Assembly (NCBI GenBank): GCA_937916355.1
Contig: CALFTM010000071.1
Location: 1 to 56,713 of the forward strand
DNA: 56,713 nucleotides
Reading direction: 5' to 3'
DNA from: an uncultured Bacteroidales bacterium
GTDB lineage: Bacteria; Bacteroidota; Bacteroidia; Bacteroidales; Paludibacteraceae
Position numbers and translations under genes: made by a program. Below the pieces are notes generated by a model, which was not told the origin of the DNA, did no database searches, and was given only the letters and a program-made list of their open reading frames with translations. Shown in pieces: positions 7,279-21,700 of the stretch (positions within the stretch are counted from its first letter, which is position 1; each line of letters begins with the position of its first letter).

Positions 7279-9726
7279 TTATTTGAATTTTACCACGGTG
7301 ATTCCTGCACCTCCGAACTCTACATGCTCGTCTGCAGCAGAAGCGACAGCCGGCTGTGTTTTTAGAAAGTCTCGAATGAGTAAGCGAAGGACTCCCGTTC
7401 CAGTCCCGTGTAAGATGCGTACCTGTTCGATGTTGAGCATGACAGCGTCGTCGATAAAATAGGAGACTGCTTGCAAAGCCTCGTCGCCTCTCATTCCGCG
7501 AACATCAATTTCACGTTTGAAGTTAAGATTCTTTTTGTGGATGTCCTTGATGGTCTGATCGCTGACGTAGCTCGATTTCTTTTGTTCTTTTTTTATCTGG
7601 TTCTTGCTTACGACCTCTAACTTGTTAAGCTGGACAGAGGTTTTTAAGAAACCAAAAGCGATGGTTGCCGACTCTCCTTTGATTTCCAAAATAGAACCGA
7701 CATTCGACTGGCCTTTGATCTTTACATTTTGACCCACCCTGAAAAGAGGTTCTTCCGTAGATTTTGCACTCTCCTTTTTCGGCTTTTCTCGTTGTCTGAT
7801 TCTGTCGATCTTTTGGTCGATTTCATGCTTTTTCTCTGTCAAAGCTTCATTCTCCCTTTGCAGTTTTTCGAGTTCTTTACGAGCTGCCTTTGTCTTCTCC
7901 TTGTCCGCCTGACTCTCTTTGATTTTTCTGATAGTATTTTCGATGGCGGCATTGGCTTGAGAAAGTATTCTTTCAGACTCCGATTTTGCCTCCCGTAGAA
8001 TCTCTTTCCGTTGTTTGGATAAGGCAGAGAGTTCTTCTTCATACCTCTCTTCCAACTCCTCGATCTTCTTCTCTTTTTGTCGGATGTTTTGTCTTTTGCC
8101 TTCCCAATATCGCTTGTCTCTGACAATGTCTTGGAGGTATTTATCCATGTTCACATAGTCCTCTCCCACATGATTGATAGCCTCTTGGATGACACTCTCA
8201 GGTAGTCCTATTTTTCTGGCAATTTCAATGGCAAACGAACTGCCGGGATTTCCGATTTCCAATTTAAAGAGAGGACTCATTTTGTGGCGGTCGTACAACA
8301 TCGCACCATTTATTACACCCTCGTGTTCCTTTGCGAAATTTTTCAAATTGGTGTAGTGGGTGGTGATGACACCGAAAACTTTCCTTTCATTAAATAGATT
8401 CAGAAGAGCTTCAGCGATTGCCCCACCTATTTTAGGTTCGGTTCCGCTACCAAACTCGTCAACCAACAGCAGACTTTTTTCGTTGCAGTTTTTAGCAAAC
8501 TGTTTCATGTTGGTGAGGTGGGAACTATAGGTACTCAAATCATTTTCAATAGATTGCTCGTCACCAATATCTAAAAAGATATTTTCGAAGATTCCCATTT
8601 GGCTGGAGGGGTGGAGTGGAACCAACATTCCGCACTGCAACATATATTGTAAAAGTCCGACAGTCTTTAAACAGACCGATTTTCCTCCAGCATTAGGTCC
8701 TGAGATGACCAATATCCTTTGGCTTTTGTCCAATGATATATCCAAAGGGACAACCTCTTTGCCGTTTGCACGGTGGTTTAAAAACAGGATTGGGTGTTTA
8801 GCCCAACTCCAATCAATGATTGTGTCGTTGGTGATTTTGGGCAGTGTGCAATCTGTGTCGATAGCGAAGAGTGCCTTTGCCCTTAAAAAATCAATTTGCC
8901 CTAAAAAATCATAAGAGACCAACATTTCAGGAATGCGAGGGCGAAGCTCGTTGCTGATATTCGTCAGTATTTTGATGATCTCCCTTTTCTCCTCTGAAAT
9001 TAGTTCTCTGATTTTGTTGTTGATTTCCACAGCCTCCTCTGGCTCGATGTAGACGGTCTTCCCGGTTGCGGATTCGTCGTGGACAATTCCCCTGATTTTC
9101 CTTTTAAAAGAGGGGTTGACGGGTATGACTAATCTTCCATCACGGATGGCAGGTTTCGTCTCTTTTTCCACAAAACCATTTTCCTGCGCAATCCTCATAA
9201 TAGAAGAGATTGTTTTGGAAATATTGCTTTGCAGGCTGAGTATGCTTTGTCGGATAATTTTCAATTCCGGAGTTGCATCATCCTTGATATGTCCGAACTT
9301 ATCCAAGATTCTATCAATCATTCTGATGATGTCACGAAAAGTGAACACATCCTTTGCCAAATCTTTCAGATAAAAATACTCCTCTTCCTCCTTCTCATTG
9401 AAAAACATTACGATTTTCCCGATTGTGTCCAGCGATCTCCTCAGATTGAATAGTTCAGTCTCTTCGATGAACATTCCTTCGATAGAGATCTTTTGCAAAG
9501 TCTCCCTCATATCGTAGAAAGCCTCCTGAGGGAACTCTTCACCAGAACTCAATATTTGGACGAACTCCTTTGTCTGGTTGAGTTCTGCGACAATCGTTTC
9601 AAATTCAGTTTTAAAGGACATTGCATCCACCCACCCATCGCCTAATGGCGATAGGGTAAGTGAATGCAAAATCTGTTTTATTTTCAGAAATCCTGTTTTG
9701 GCTTCAAAATTTTCTGGCAATATCAT
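7279..9726 (-). CDS. mutS2: MutS2 family DNA mismatch-repair-like ATPase/endonuclease
   Basis: MutS2 homologue. MutS2 proteins act on branched DNA and recombination intermediates, and some rescue collided ribosomes. The start is set at 9726 (MILPENFEAKTGF), which matches the usual N terminus of Bacteroidota MutS2 better than the ATG nine codons upstream; the product is 815 residues, normal for the family. Counting from the upstream ATG, the MutS core and lever region occupy 10-340, the Walker A motif GPNAGGKS is at 352-359, and LLVDEFGSGTEP is the Walker B/signature region. A charged coiled coil spans about 530-660, and a C-terminal Smr nuclease domain starts near 745 with DVRG and HGTGTG. 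The gene begins 29 nt after the giant gene's stop codon on the same strand, so co-transcription is possible. Confidence 0.95.
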   Translation of the reverse strand: MILPENFEAKTGFLKIKQILHSLTLSPLGDGWVDAMSFKTEFETIVAELNQTKEFVQILSSGEEFPQEAFYDMRETLQKISIEGMFIEETELFNLRRSLDTIGKIVMFFNEKEEEEYFYLKDLAKDVFTFRDIIRMIDRILDKFGHIKDDATPELKIIRQSILSLQSNISKTISSIMRIAQENGFVEKETKPAIRDGRLVIPVNPSFKRKIRGIVHDESATGKTVYIEPEEAVEINNKIRELISEEKREIIKILTNISNELRPRIPEMLVSYDFLGQIDFLRAKALFAIDTDCTLPKITNDTIIDWSWAKHPILFLNHRANGKEVVPLDISLDKSQRILVISGPNAGGKSVCLKTVGLLQYMLQCGMLVPLHPSSQMGIFENIFLDIGDEQSIENDLSTYSSHLTNMKQFAKNCNEKSLLLVDEFGSGTEPKIGGAIAEALLNLFNERKVFGVITTHYTNLKNFAKEHEGVINGAMLYDRHKMSPLFKLEIGNPGSSFAIEIARKIGLPESVIQEAINHVGEDYVNMDKYLQDIVRDKRYWEGKRQNIRQKEKKIEELEERYEEELSALSKQRKEILREAKSESERILSQANAAIENTIRKIKESQADKEKTKAARKELEKLQRENEALTEKKHEIDQKIDRIRQREKPKKESAKSTEEPLFRVGQNVKIKGQSNVGSILEIKGESATIAFGFLKTSVQLNKLEVVSKNQIKKEQKKSSYVSDQTIKDIHKKNLNFKREIDVRGMRGDEALQAVSYFIDDAVMLNIEQVRILHGTGTGVLRLLIRDFLKTQPAVASAADEHVEFGGAGITVVKFK

Positions 9727-9755
9727 CTTCTCTTCTTCATCGTTAGTGTGCAATA

Positions 9756-12700
9756 CTATCTGATGAGGGTAACAACACCACGTTGGTCACCAGATTTGTT
9801 CAAACCTAAGTAGTTGCACTTATAAGTGAGAACGAAACCATATACACCTTGAGGGCAATCCTTTCCTTCTTTGTCTTTTCCATCCCAAGAATCGTCGGCA
9901 CTAAATCCTTCAAATACAATCGTTCCGATACGGTTGTAGATGATGAAGTGGAACTCCTCAATTGCATTCTGATTGCCTAAGTCTGGCACTTTGAAGCCAA
10001 ACTCATCGTTCATGCCGTCGTTGTTTGGCGAGAAGGCAGAAGGAGCCCAAGAGTCTCTCCAAGTGTGGATGTAAACCTCACCTCGGTATGTACAACCTAA
10101 AGAGTCGGTCGCTGCAGCTACGACAAGGAACGAATCCTTTTCGTAGGTGTTAGGGAAGGTGTACTTAGTATAGCTTCCTCGAACAGTATCGTTCGTCTCC
10201 ACGCCAATTTCAAAGTCGATCTCTTCTGTTCGGTTGATTGACCATACCCAATCACTCTTTTCTGGATAATCTCCGCTAAGTGTGATGATAGGGTTGTTTT
10301 CGTCGATGATACGAGGTTGAACATCAAAGATGATAGGGTTGAACTCAAGAGGTTTCAACACTATTGTGTCGGTGTTCTCACACTGGTATTCATTTGTAGC
10401 AGACACCACCACGGTAGTTTCGTGGAAGAGGGTTGCCTTTACAGTGTCAGTATCCCAACCATCGATGTCGTTGTTTGTTGGGAAGCTTTCCCATCTGCAG
10501 TTGAGAGAAGTGTCCTTGATTGCCAATTGGAATGTTGTTCCGATTTCAGGACAACCAGAAGAGAACTGATTCTCAATTTTAACAGTAGGAAGAGGGTGAA
10601 CCTTCACATAGACAGATTTGGTTGAAGTACATCCGTTGTAGGCAGTACCCACCACAACGAAATTGTTACTTCTCTTGATAGGCTCGTAGATGGAAGCCGT
10701 GGTGTGTCCAGTATTCCACAAGTAGGTGTCTGCACCCGTTGCGGTCAAACTTACATTGTTTCCTGCACAGATGTCTGTCGTACCATTGATGGCAATTTCA
10801 GGACGAGGTTTTGTTGCAATCGTAACTTCATTATGTCCGCTACATTTACCCAATGTTCCTGTAATCTTTACCTTATCAGTACCATTCGGTGTGAATTGGA
10901 AGATCGCACCTTCATGTTTTTTAGTCTGTTCATAAGTAACCTCTTGTCCATTGAATGTGTGAGTCTCTGCCCAAGTATGTTCCCAAATGTACTCTTCTCC
11001 ACCTTGTCCGACTAACACTACGCTGTCTCCCTCACAAACATTAGAATTACCTGTTGCAAAGATCTCTGGAGCCGTAATTGTCTTGATGTACTTAGATACT
11101 TCATTTACACAACCATTAGCATCCTGACCTTTGACGAATATGTAGGTCGGTTTTTCGATTAGTTTTCTAACTTCAGAGTCGTTGAAGGTAGTGTTAGTAT
11201 TGTTAGTGTAATCGCGCGAACCGAAGCCCCAGTGGTAAAGGGTTGCGTCTCCAGATGCTCGTGCGACCAGTTCTGTTCCTGTACAAACCTCATCAGCACT
11301 GATGATGCTGAATTTAGGCAGAGGGTTCACGATTACCTTGTACTCAACGCTGTCGCGGCAGAGATTCTCCGCAATACCAGTCACCTGATATGTTGTGGTG
11401 ATGCTCGGATTAGTAACGAGTTTGTCTTTATAGAGACCGTTACTCCAAACGTAGGTGCTTGCACCCGTAGCCGTCAATTCCAATGTCTCTCCGCTACAAA
11501 GTTCGTTGACACCTTCAATCTTGACGTTTGGTTTTTCAAGAACTTCAACAGTTACGGATGTGTCGATTTCACAACCATTCAAGGAAGCTTTCAAACGATA
11601 GGTGTTGCCACCAACGTATTCCGGAATCGTAACCATTTGGTTTGTTTTAGAACCTGTACTCCATTCGTAGGTGTTGGCTCCGAACACGGCGATGCTGAGT
11701 TGCTCTCCCTCACAGATTGTAGTTGGAGCGATGAATGTGACAACTGGGAAGTCCTTTTTCTTGATTGGATATTCAACGATTGCCTCACATTGTGAATCGT
11801 CAACTGCACGAACCTTAACCACTTTGTCGTTATCAACTATCACTTCAACTTGATCGCCTGTTTCTCCTTCATTTCCATCGTAAGACCAGAAGTATTGATA
11901 TTGCGTACCTTCAACGCTTGGCGTTGCAGAAAGGGTAGCACTTTCATTTTCACAAACCTCTTGCTCTCCAGAAACGATGAACGAAGGTAATGATCTAACA
12001 TCTACGACTATCCTACCCAAGTTTGTACAACCATTGCTGCTTGTACCGGTCAATGTGAACTCAGTAGTAGAGTATGGAGAAACTTTGATTTTATCTTTAG
12101 TGTCTCCTGTGCTCCATACATACATGTCTGCCCCAGTTGCAGTAAGCACCATGCTATCACCGCTGCAGATGAAGTTATTATCTGGATCAATGGTAATTAC
12201 TGGCTTACTTAGTATTGCGATGGTTATAGAAGTATCTGCCACACAATTGTTGGATGTTCCAGAAACATTGTATGTGATAGAAGTTCCTTCAGGGGTGTCG
12301 GTCAGCGTATTGTTAACACTAAGAGTGTCATTAGGCGCTCCTTGCTTCGTCCATACATAACTATTAGCACCCGTCGCCGTAATAGAGGCGATTTCTCCCT
12401 CACAGACTTTATCCGGAGCAGTGAGTGTTATAGTAGGGATATTGTTCTTTCTTACTTGCCAAGAAGCAGTGTTAGAACATAGAGTGATAGTATCCGTACC
12501 CGTCACTGTGAAGGTCTCCGTCTGGCTGATGGTTGGTTGGACTATGCTATCAGTGCTACCTGTCTGATCTCCTGCATAATCCCACTTATAGATGTGAGCA
12601 CCCTTTGCAGTGATTTTTGCAGGTGAGTTTTCGCAAGCCTCCATATCTCCTGAGATATAGACATTTGGTTTTGGATTCACGTATATCTCGATAGAGTCTT

Positions 12701-15700
12701 TTGCCTCACAAAGGTTGACGTTCTTACCAGTGAGATAGTACCATGTTGTAGAATTTGGTTTCACGGTTATTTGGTTCTTAGAAGAACCGCTGCTCCAGAT
12801 GTAGAATGCAAGACCTTGAGTACCCGACAAAATAGTAGTCTCACCGTAACAGATAGTGTCGTCGGTTGCAGTAATCTCAACATTTGGCAAATTAAGTTTT
12901 TGGACAGGTACTACGATTTCAGAAGTACATCCGTTGGTAGTTCCCCTCAAGACATAATTGTTGTCTTCAAAGATTGAATCCATCAAGATGTTTGACTCGC
13001 TCAACAGACTATCCATATTTATTTGGTTTGCCCAAGTATATGTAGCAGCACCATTTGCGGTCAAGTTAAGAACACTTCCCTCACAAATCTTGGTTTTTCC
13101 TGTGATATTGAGGATAGGGAATGCTTTGGTCTTAACCGTTTTGGACACGATGCTCTTACATGAAGTCTCTTGGTTGACTGCCTCTACCTTGAGGGTGACA
13201 TCCTTGTCGATCGCAGTATACAGTGTATCGCTCACAAAATTAGAGTGGCTCAACCATGTGTACTTAGAATCCCTTTCTCCATTGAAGTTCACCCAGAAAG
13301 AGTCTTGTTGTCCTTCACAAACAAGGTTTGGACCTTCAATTGTGAATTCAGGGAGAGGATTGATCTTAACCAAAATGTTAGCAGTGTTTTCACATTGGTT
13401 GTTGTCCCAACCTCTTACTGTGTATTGGGTTTCAACCAATGGCCCTACAATAATGCTTCTATTTTCGCTGTTCGTGTTCCACAAATATCTCACACCACCA
13501 TCTGCGGTAAGTTTCACACTATCCTGACGACAAATGTAGATAGTGTCTTTTTCTCCCTTCTCGTTAGCAATTGAAATTTCAGGCAATTGATTAACGGTCA
13601 ATTGAATAGAGCCGATCGTTGTACAACCATTGGTGGTTGCTTCCACAACGAAGGTTGTATCTTGTGTGATGTTTGTTGCAGTGAAGCTCTTTGTTGAGAA
13701 CGAGTTCTCACGCCAGAAGTAGCTATTAGCACCCTCAGCAGTGATTACAGAAGAGTTGCCGTAACATACCGCTTGCGGAGAAGCCGTGATTTTCAACTCT
13801 GGATAAGGTTTTACCTTAACCAACTTTTCAGCGGTGTTGTGACATCCGTTCGTGTCGGTCACTGTCACTTTGTACGTTTTGTCTTCAAGTGTGGTGATTG
13901 CGGTCTCTACCTTATCAGAAGTTTCATTGAATCCTTCCCATTCATAAGAGTTGATAGCATCCTTGTTCGCTACAATGGCAGTCAGTTCAAATGGGTCGTT
14001 ATGACAAATATTTGCCACTGCTTCGATTGAAACGATAGGAAGTTTGTTTACTATAACCACTGTATCGAAGTAGTTTTCACAACCATTTTCACCCTTTCCT
14101 GTAACTCGATAGTAGGTAGTGTCGGAAGGCGAAACAGTGATGTTATCTGTAGCCTCTTTCGTACTCCAAGAGTATTTTCCATCCACACCACCTGTTCCAA
14201 TAAGAGTTATCTTTTCCTGACCCTTACAGATCTCGTTCTTAGTTGCAGGAACTCCGTTTTTCTCCATTGTGACACCTATGTTAGGCAAATCGAGTTTTGT
14301 GATTTTGATGGAATCTGTAGTTTTACATCCGTTAGAAGTTCCTGTTACCACAAAAGTAGTATCATGTGTGATGATGTCAGTGCGGTAACTCTTCATCGAA
14401 TTGTCTATGTGCCACAAGTATGAGCTTGCGCCCTTCACGGAGATAGAAGACCTTGAGCCTTCACAAATATCAGTATCTCCGATGAATTCGAGGATAGGGT
14501 GGTCAATTTTTGCAATTTTCTTTTCTGTCATGAATGTACAACCATTTGCATCTTTTGCAACAACGTAGAATGTTGTGTCAGAAGAGATCGTCACATCCAC
14601 AGAACCACTATTGTCTGCTGTGTAGTCTTTGATTCTGTTGGCATCCACAGTAGTGTCTTTTGCAGAGAACCACGCAAAAGTTCCAGTGAACTCTGAAATT
14701 GCATTCAATGTGAGAGAACTATCCTTACATGCAGAAGAGAGAGACTCAATTCTTACATCGCTTGGCAACTGGTTCACCCAAATTTGTCCAGTCTCAGTTG
14801 ACTTACATCCATATTCATCTGTTCCAGTTACAACATAATCTCTTGTTGATGTAGGAGACTCTGTGATAGACATCTCAGAAGAACCATTATGTCTCCACTT
14901 AACATTGAATGTTTCTCTGTTTGCTACTTGATTGTCACTAACCTTTAAGGTTGCAGATTGGTTGAGACAGATGATTGCGCTATCCACCTTGAATACTGGC
15001 AACTGCAAAGTATCAATGTTGATTTCGTAATCTGTAGGACATCCGTTCTTCCAACCAGTTACAGTGTAAGTAGAAGGTTCATTCAATTCCTTGATAGCAA
15101 AAGCGTTGCTCTCTTGTTTTCCATCGGCATCTGGATTCTTCCAATAATAGTTGTCCGCACCGCTTACATAGAGAGTGATGTCACTTCCCTTACATACGCT
15201 ATCCCTTCCAGTGCTGGTTCTGTGAGAAAGCACAGGGAACTCCTTAACCCTTACAGTAGTAGAGGCAGAGTCAACACAAGTATTTACATCTGTTACAACC
15301 GCCCAAATGATTGTATCATTGAAAATCGTTGCCTTGAATGTCTCTTCCTTCGCACCAGCGATGGCTTTGCCATTCTCATGCCATTCATAAGAGAATGCTC
15401 CGTTGCCAGTCGCATTGACGGTCAGTTCAGTTTCGTAGCCACGGCAGACGTAATCGCTATCCATGAGGATTTCAACCTTTGGAAGTTCATTGACAGTGAC
15501 ATCAATTGAGGCATAATTCTTACAACCATTTCCATCCACTCCACTGACATTGTAGGTGTTAACACCCGGACGGGAAGGGGTAACTGTTGTCTTATCATCA
15601 GAAGAACCGTTGTTCCACTTGTACTTGCCAGATACTCCTCCTGTAGCAGAGAGTTCGACAGACTGCCCAAAACAGATTGGGTCTACCTCGTTGATTTGGA

Positions 15701-18700
15701 TTGTAGGAAGCTCCCAAACCTTGATGGCGGTGTCTATGCGTGTAGGACAAGCGTTTGTGATACCTGTGATTGAGACATTGACCTTGTCCTTAACTGAATC
15801 CAACTTGAGATAGTTGTTTGCGTAAATCTCCCCAGTCTCTGTCTTAACGGTGTCGTTGCCGTTGAGAACCCAAATGTAACCATTCGTTGCTCCAGAAACA
15901 TAGATTGTGCGAGATTCACCGTAACATACATAGTCTTTCTCCATGTTGACAGAAAGCACTGGGAATTCCTTCACCTTCACTTTCACCTCCTTCTTAGACT
16001 TACACATCTTCTCATCCATTGCCCATGCAATGAAGGTGGTGTCATTATTAACCTCATGAGTATATGTGTATTCTTTACTGTATTTTTCACTGTATTTGTC
16101 AGACTCTTTGTTGTCCTCCCATGTATATTTCAAGTCTCTTGCATCATTAGAAGTTGCAGTGATAACAGTTTCCCAATCACGGCAGACAGGAGAAATTGCA
16201 TTGAGAGAGAATGAAGGCAATGGATTGATGCCAACCTTCGCGCTTGTTGTGCTCTGACAATTGTTCTTGTCTGTTGCCGTTACAAAGAACTCTGTAGGGT
16301 TGGTGAGGTTCGGAGTCACAAAAGTATCACCATCCGTTGTAGCGTTCTTCCAACGGAATGTTACGTTAGAAGTTGTACTTGTTGCAACGAGTGTTGCAGC
16401 CTCTCCGTTACATACTTCGACATCATCTGCGGCAATATCAGGTAACGACCATACACCAACGGTGAAGCTTGTGTCTGTAGCACAATGAGTTGATGCAGTT
16501 GAAGTGACTTTTACGTTAAATGTTTTCTCCTCGTTCAATGGAGAAGTTTGCACATAACGTGTGGTTTCTCCTGTTTCCCATTCATACGTTGCATTGATGT
16601 CTGAATTTACTTCAATGTAAGCGGACTTTCCTTTACAAACAAATTGATCTTGTTTGATTAGGCTGATAACAGGATATGGATTTGCTTTGATGGTGACAGG
16701 AACCGTTACATCACAATCGTTGCGTCCGTTTTTCTTACCGATAACGTATAGGGTAGTGTCTTTATCCAATTTGAACGAGATTTCTTTGTCGCCTATGCTT
16801 GTTGCGATTTCTTCCCCTTTCTCATTTGTCCAAATGTAGTTGAGAGTTTGATTGGATGCTTTCAGTGTTACTTCAGAGTTGACGCACCATTCCTTGTTTC
16901 CTAAAATTTCGAATGTCGGACGATCTTCCAGTTTTACTGTGATTGCATCTTTGTTTTCACAACCAAATGTGTCTCTTCCCACTACTGTGTAGGTTGTGCC
17001 AGCTACATTGGTAGGCTTGATATTGTAGACAGTGTCATTCTTGATGAACTGTCCATTGCCCCATTTGTAGCTATGTCCGTTGTACCAACCTGCAACAGTT
17101 GTGTCAATTTTCAATTCCCATTCGTTATCCTTACAAATAGTCAAATCTGGAGAACCAATGATTGTCACTTCTGGAAGAGGACGAGTTCCTACGTTAACAA
17201 CAGAGTCCTTTTCACAACCACCCATAGTTGCGACTGCATAGTATTCTGCGTTTTCGCCTTCTATCGGAAGAGTGGTGTAGGAGCTACCTGTTCCTAACAC
17301 GTTTTGTTTAGAATTGTTGTCATACCATGTGTAACGTGCATCCTTGTTGTGACCCATGAAAGTAGCCTTGCTGTTTCTACATACTGAATCAGCAGTGATT
17401 TGAAGCATAGGTTTCTTCTTTACATTGATAGAGAAGTCGATTGAGTCAACACAATTATTAGAGGTGACAGCGCGGACTTTGAAGTCGGACGTTTGTCCAT
17501 TGCCCATTGTGTAAGCGTGGTTGAAATCGCCTGAGAACACATATTGGTCATTCTCTTTTTGGCCATCCCAGTTGTAACTGTAAGATTGGTTTTTAGCAGT
17601 TATCACTACTTCTTCAGACTCACAAGCTTCCTTTAGATAGCTGAGTTCGATTTCTGGCAATGGGTTGACTGTCAATGTCGCAGATGCCTCCTTCTTACAA
17701 CCCTTGACATCGGTGATAGTCACACGATATTCGTTGGTCATCATTGGTTGTTTAACTTCCAAAGTAGAAGAGTTGATAAGAACGTTGTTTTCGTCTTTTA
17801 CATCTTCATTAGCAGTTATATTGAACCATGTATATTGAGCTTTTTCAATATTTCCGTTGGATACACCTGATTCTGTAGAGAGTTTTGCATCCTCCCTGTA
17901 ACAGATTGTTACATTCTCAACGTTGATGGTAGGAAGTTCCAACATCTTCACATTGAATGTGTCTGTGTTTTCACAACCATCCTTGGTGACTTTCAGATAG
18001 AAGACCTCATCCTTCTCAATGGTCGCAATCAGATTGCGTCCGTTGGAAATAGTTACCATTTGGTCATTTTCCTTCTTAGCCCAAACATAGTCCACATCAT
18101 CTTGAGTGATAGTGAAGATTGCATTTTCACCACTACAGATTTCTGTTGAAACATTGATAGGAACAATTACAGGATTAGGTTTTGCTGTAAGTCTTACCTC
18201 TACTGTACTGTCGCAAGTCAAACCAGTCTTGTCGGTTGCCGTGACATAAATGGTGGTGTCTTTAGTGAACCACTTTCTGTCGAGCTTGAAATTTTCGTTA
18301 TTTGTACCCGAAGTTGTACCAATCACCTCATTATTCTTATTTTTCCATACATAAGAGTAAGTTGCATTTGCGATGAGAGGAGTGGCTGTCAATTCCACAA
18401 CCGAATCGGTACACAATACGGTTTCTCCCTTCACCTCAAACAATGGGCGATATTGGATTTGTACGTTGATGTCATCCACAGCTGTACATCCATTTCCATC
18501 AGTAATCTCAACAGAGTGAACTTCGCTTGCCTCCATTGGAGTGAAAGTGTAGGTTGCGTTTGTCAGTGAGGTTTTTGAATCCCAACGGTACTCAGCAATG
18601 CCATTATTGACATAGTTTCCGGCATTTGAGACATTAAGTACAACCCCGTCTTGGCTGCAGACAACCACTTTTTCGGCTCCACCATTGATTTTCGGTATAG

Positions 18701-21700
18701 GAGTGTTGAATGTGTCAACTACCACAGTTGCGGTAGCCGAACAACCCTCCATTGTCGCTGTGACGGAGAATTTGGTCTCTTTTACAATTCCTTCGGTTGT
18801 GTAGGTCGCTCCCGTCTTGCTCACATCACCCATCCAAACGTATGTGGTAGAGAATGGAGAAGTTGCGGAGTTGCTTACACTCAACTTTGCAGGATTGTTG
18901 TAGCATACTTTTGTTTGACCCGAAATTGTCAGTTCCGGATTTTCCTTTTTCGTCAGAGTGAAACTCTTCGGTTTTGAGATACAACCTGTCTTAGTATTCT
19001 TTGCTTCAACATTGTAGGTAACGTCAGCGGTAACCTTTGGTGTTTCGTATTTGTTGCTTTCAACAAAGTCGGTCGCGTTATTCCACTTGTACCAATAGGT
19101 ATCCGTTGTGTTGTTGTTGGCAGTGATGATTGTTGTTGAATCTTCACAAACCCTTGCTCCTTCAACTGAGAATTCAGGAAGAGGATTCATCTTCACATTG
19201 ATAGTAGCAGAGTTCTCACAACCATTTCCGTCAGTCGCCTTAACAGTGTACTTCATATCGCTTTCCACTGTTTTTGTAAGCTCTGCGGTAGTACCACCAG
19301 ATACATTCAACCATTCAAATGAGTAGGTTGGATTCTCTGGTTGTGTAGAGTTTGGTGTTAAAGAGGCAGTCAGTTTGACCTCGTTGCTGAAACAAACCTC
19401 AGTCTGACCATCTTTGTTTGTCAATTTTGCACCCGTCGTTGCATCCTCAGCAGCAATTGCAACAGTTGGCAAATTATTAACCCCTACCTTGATGACAGAA
19501 TCAGTTTGACAACCGTTTTGATCCCAAGCATGAACAATGAACACAGAATCCTTCGTAATGATTGGGTCGATTGAGTTGGATGTGAGGTTCTTGTTGTGTT
19601 CCCACTGATACTTCACCACATTACCATTAACTTTGATGTCCGCATTTGTACCGTAACATACTGCCTCAGGGCGTGTGATGGTAAGCTCCGGATGATCAAG
19701 TTTCTTAATTGAAATGGTAGTAAATGCCTCGCAACTGTCAGTTGTCCAAGCGAACACTTTAAGGACGGTGTCAGTTGTGATTTTAATCTTAAATGATTGG
19801 TCATCACTTCCTGTATTGTTCCACTCGTGGATTATATCATCATCGGTAACTTCCGCATTTTCGTCTTTTGACACACCATTTTCCGTGAAGTTATACCATT
19901 TGATCTTCTTCAAGTTGTTTCCACCATTGATTGTGAGAATGGTAGTAGAGTCACCACAAACTTGAGTGTTACCCTTGATGGTAAACGAAGGTTTCTCCCA
20001 ACTTGAAAGTATGAACTGTGCTGAACTTGAACATGTTTTGCCTCCCGCTGTCTCAAAAGAACCTTGTGCAGTGTAGGTGGTGTATTCTGTAGTAGGAGCT
20101 GGAACCACAATGGTTGATACGATCACATCATTCTCATCCTTTTCGGTTTCTACAGTAGTTGAGTTAGGAGACCATGTGTATGTGTTGGCAAGAGTTACGT
20201 TGCCAGAAACATCTTTAGCAGACAATTTGGTGTCCGTCTCCTTACATATAAACGCAGGGCCATCAATCTCGATTTCTGGCAGAGCGTAAACCATTGTGGA
20301 GATTGTTGTCGTATCATAACACTTCTTGCTTGTGTTGCTTTCGACATACTCCTTCACACCAACGATTTCGAATTGGTTGACCCCGATTTGGACGTTAGTA
20401 ACCTCATATTTCTCGTTGGAGGTTTCTTGAAGACCATTAGCCCAAATGAATTTAGTGGCAGTGGTGTTTCCTTTCTCTATGTTAAGAATGATTTTCTCAT
20501 CTTTACAATAGTCTTGATCCACCTTGACAGCAATAGTTGGGTTCTCCTTTACACTAACTTTTGTTGAAGTCTGCGCTTCACAAGTCAGCTTAGTGTTAGT
20601 TGTGATGTTATAAGTTTTTTGGGTCGTTAATGTGATGTCTTGTCCATCTCCAACAGTGTTGTAATTATTAACTAAATAAGTACCATTCGCACTTGCAGTA
20701 CCTCCGTTCCATGAGTAAGAGTCAGGAGCTGCAGTTGCGTCAGTCGGAGTTGCCACCACTTTAAGATCCTCTCCAGCACAAATCATAGGGTCTGAACTCA
20801 AAGTGACGGTAGGCAATTTGTGGACATTGACAGTGTATTTGTCATTGTTGCTACAATTTGTCGTCGTATCAGTTACACGCAAGTTGTAGACAGTAGAGAT
20901 GCTTGGTGTAACATCGATGGAGTTTGCAGAGCTATTTGTACTCCATGAATATAGGTAATTTACATTATCGGTTGCTTTCAATATTGCATTTTGACCTTCA
21001 CAGATTGCAGTGCTACCATTGTTCATATCATTGATGGTTAGCACAGGAAGTGCGTTGACCTTGATAGTGATTGCAGAGTCTGTTTCACAACCATAGTTGT
21101 TTCTACCGATTACGTGATAAGTTCCAGCATAATCTTCACCATCACCAACTTTGAACGTCTTTGATCTTCTTCCTGTTGTCGCTTTATCTATACCGTTATC
21201 TTTAACATACCAACTATAGTTGTTGTCGTCGGCTCCCGCACCTGAAACAGTAATTGTGGTCTCTTCGCCATAACAGATTTCGCGTCTTCCAGAGAAGAAC
21301 AATTGAGGATTGTTTTTCTTAGAAACGGCAAAGGTGTTGGAGGTTGCAGGACATCCATATCCATCTATTCCTTCTGCAGTCACATGGAAGTCTTTTCTGA
21401 CTTTGTGGGTCAATTCGTCCTTTGTGGTGTTCAACGAATACTCGCCATCTTGCAATGCTTCACCATCTACTTTCCAGACATAATCGATAGCAGTATTATT
21501 GGTGTTGATGGCAGAGGCAGAAAGAACAACCTCTCCGTCTGCACAAGCACTATTGTCTCCTGTAATTGTGATGACAGGATTTTTCTTAACTTTTACATCA
21601 ATGCTGCTTGTCGCCTTACAATTGTTCTTGTCCGTTGCGGTAACAGTGAACTTGTATGGAGTGTTGGTATTATTCAAATTGAGCGATGTAACCACATTAC

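Noticed and set aside
12958..13527. Plus-strand open frame of 189 codons inside the giant gene
   Set aside because: Shadow of the minus-strand repeats; no signal peptide, promoter or conserved motif.
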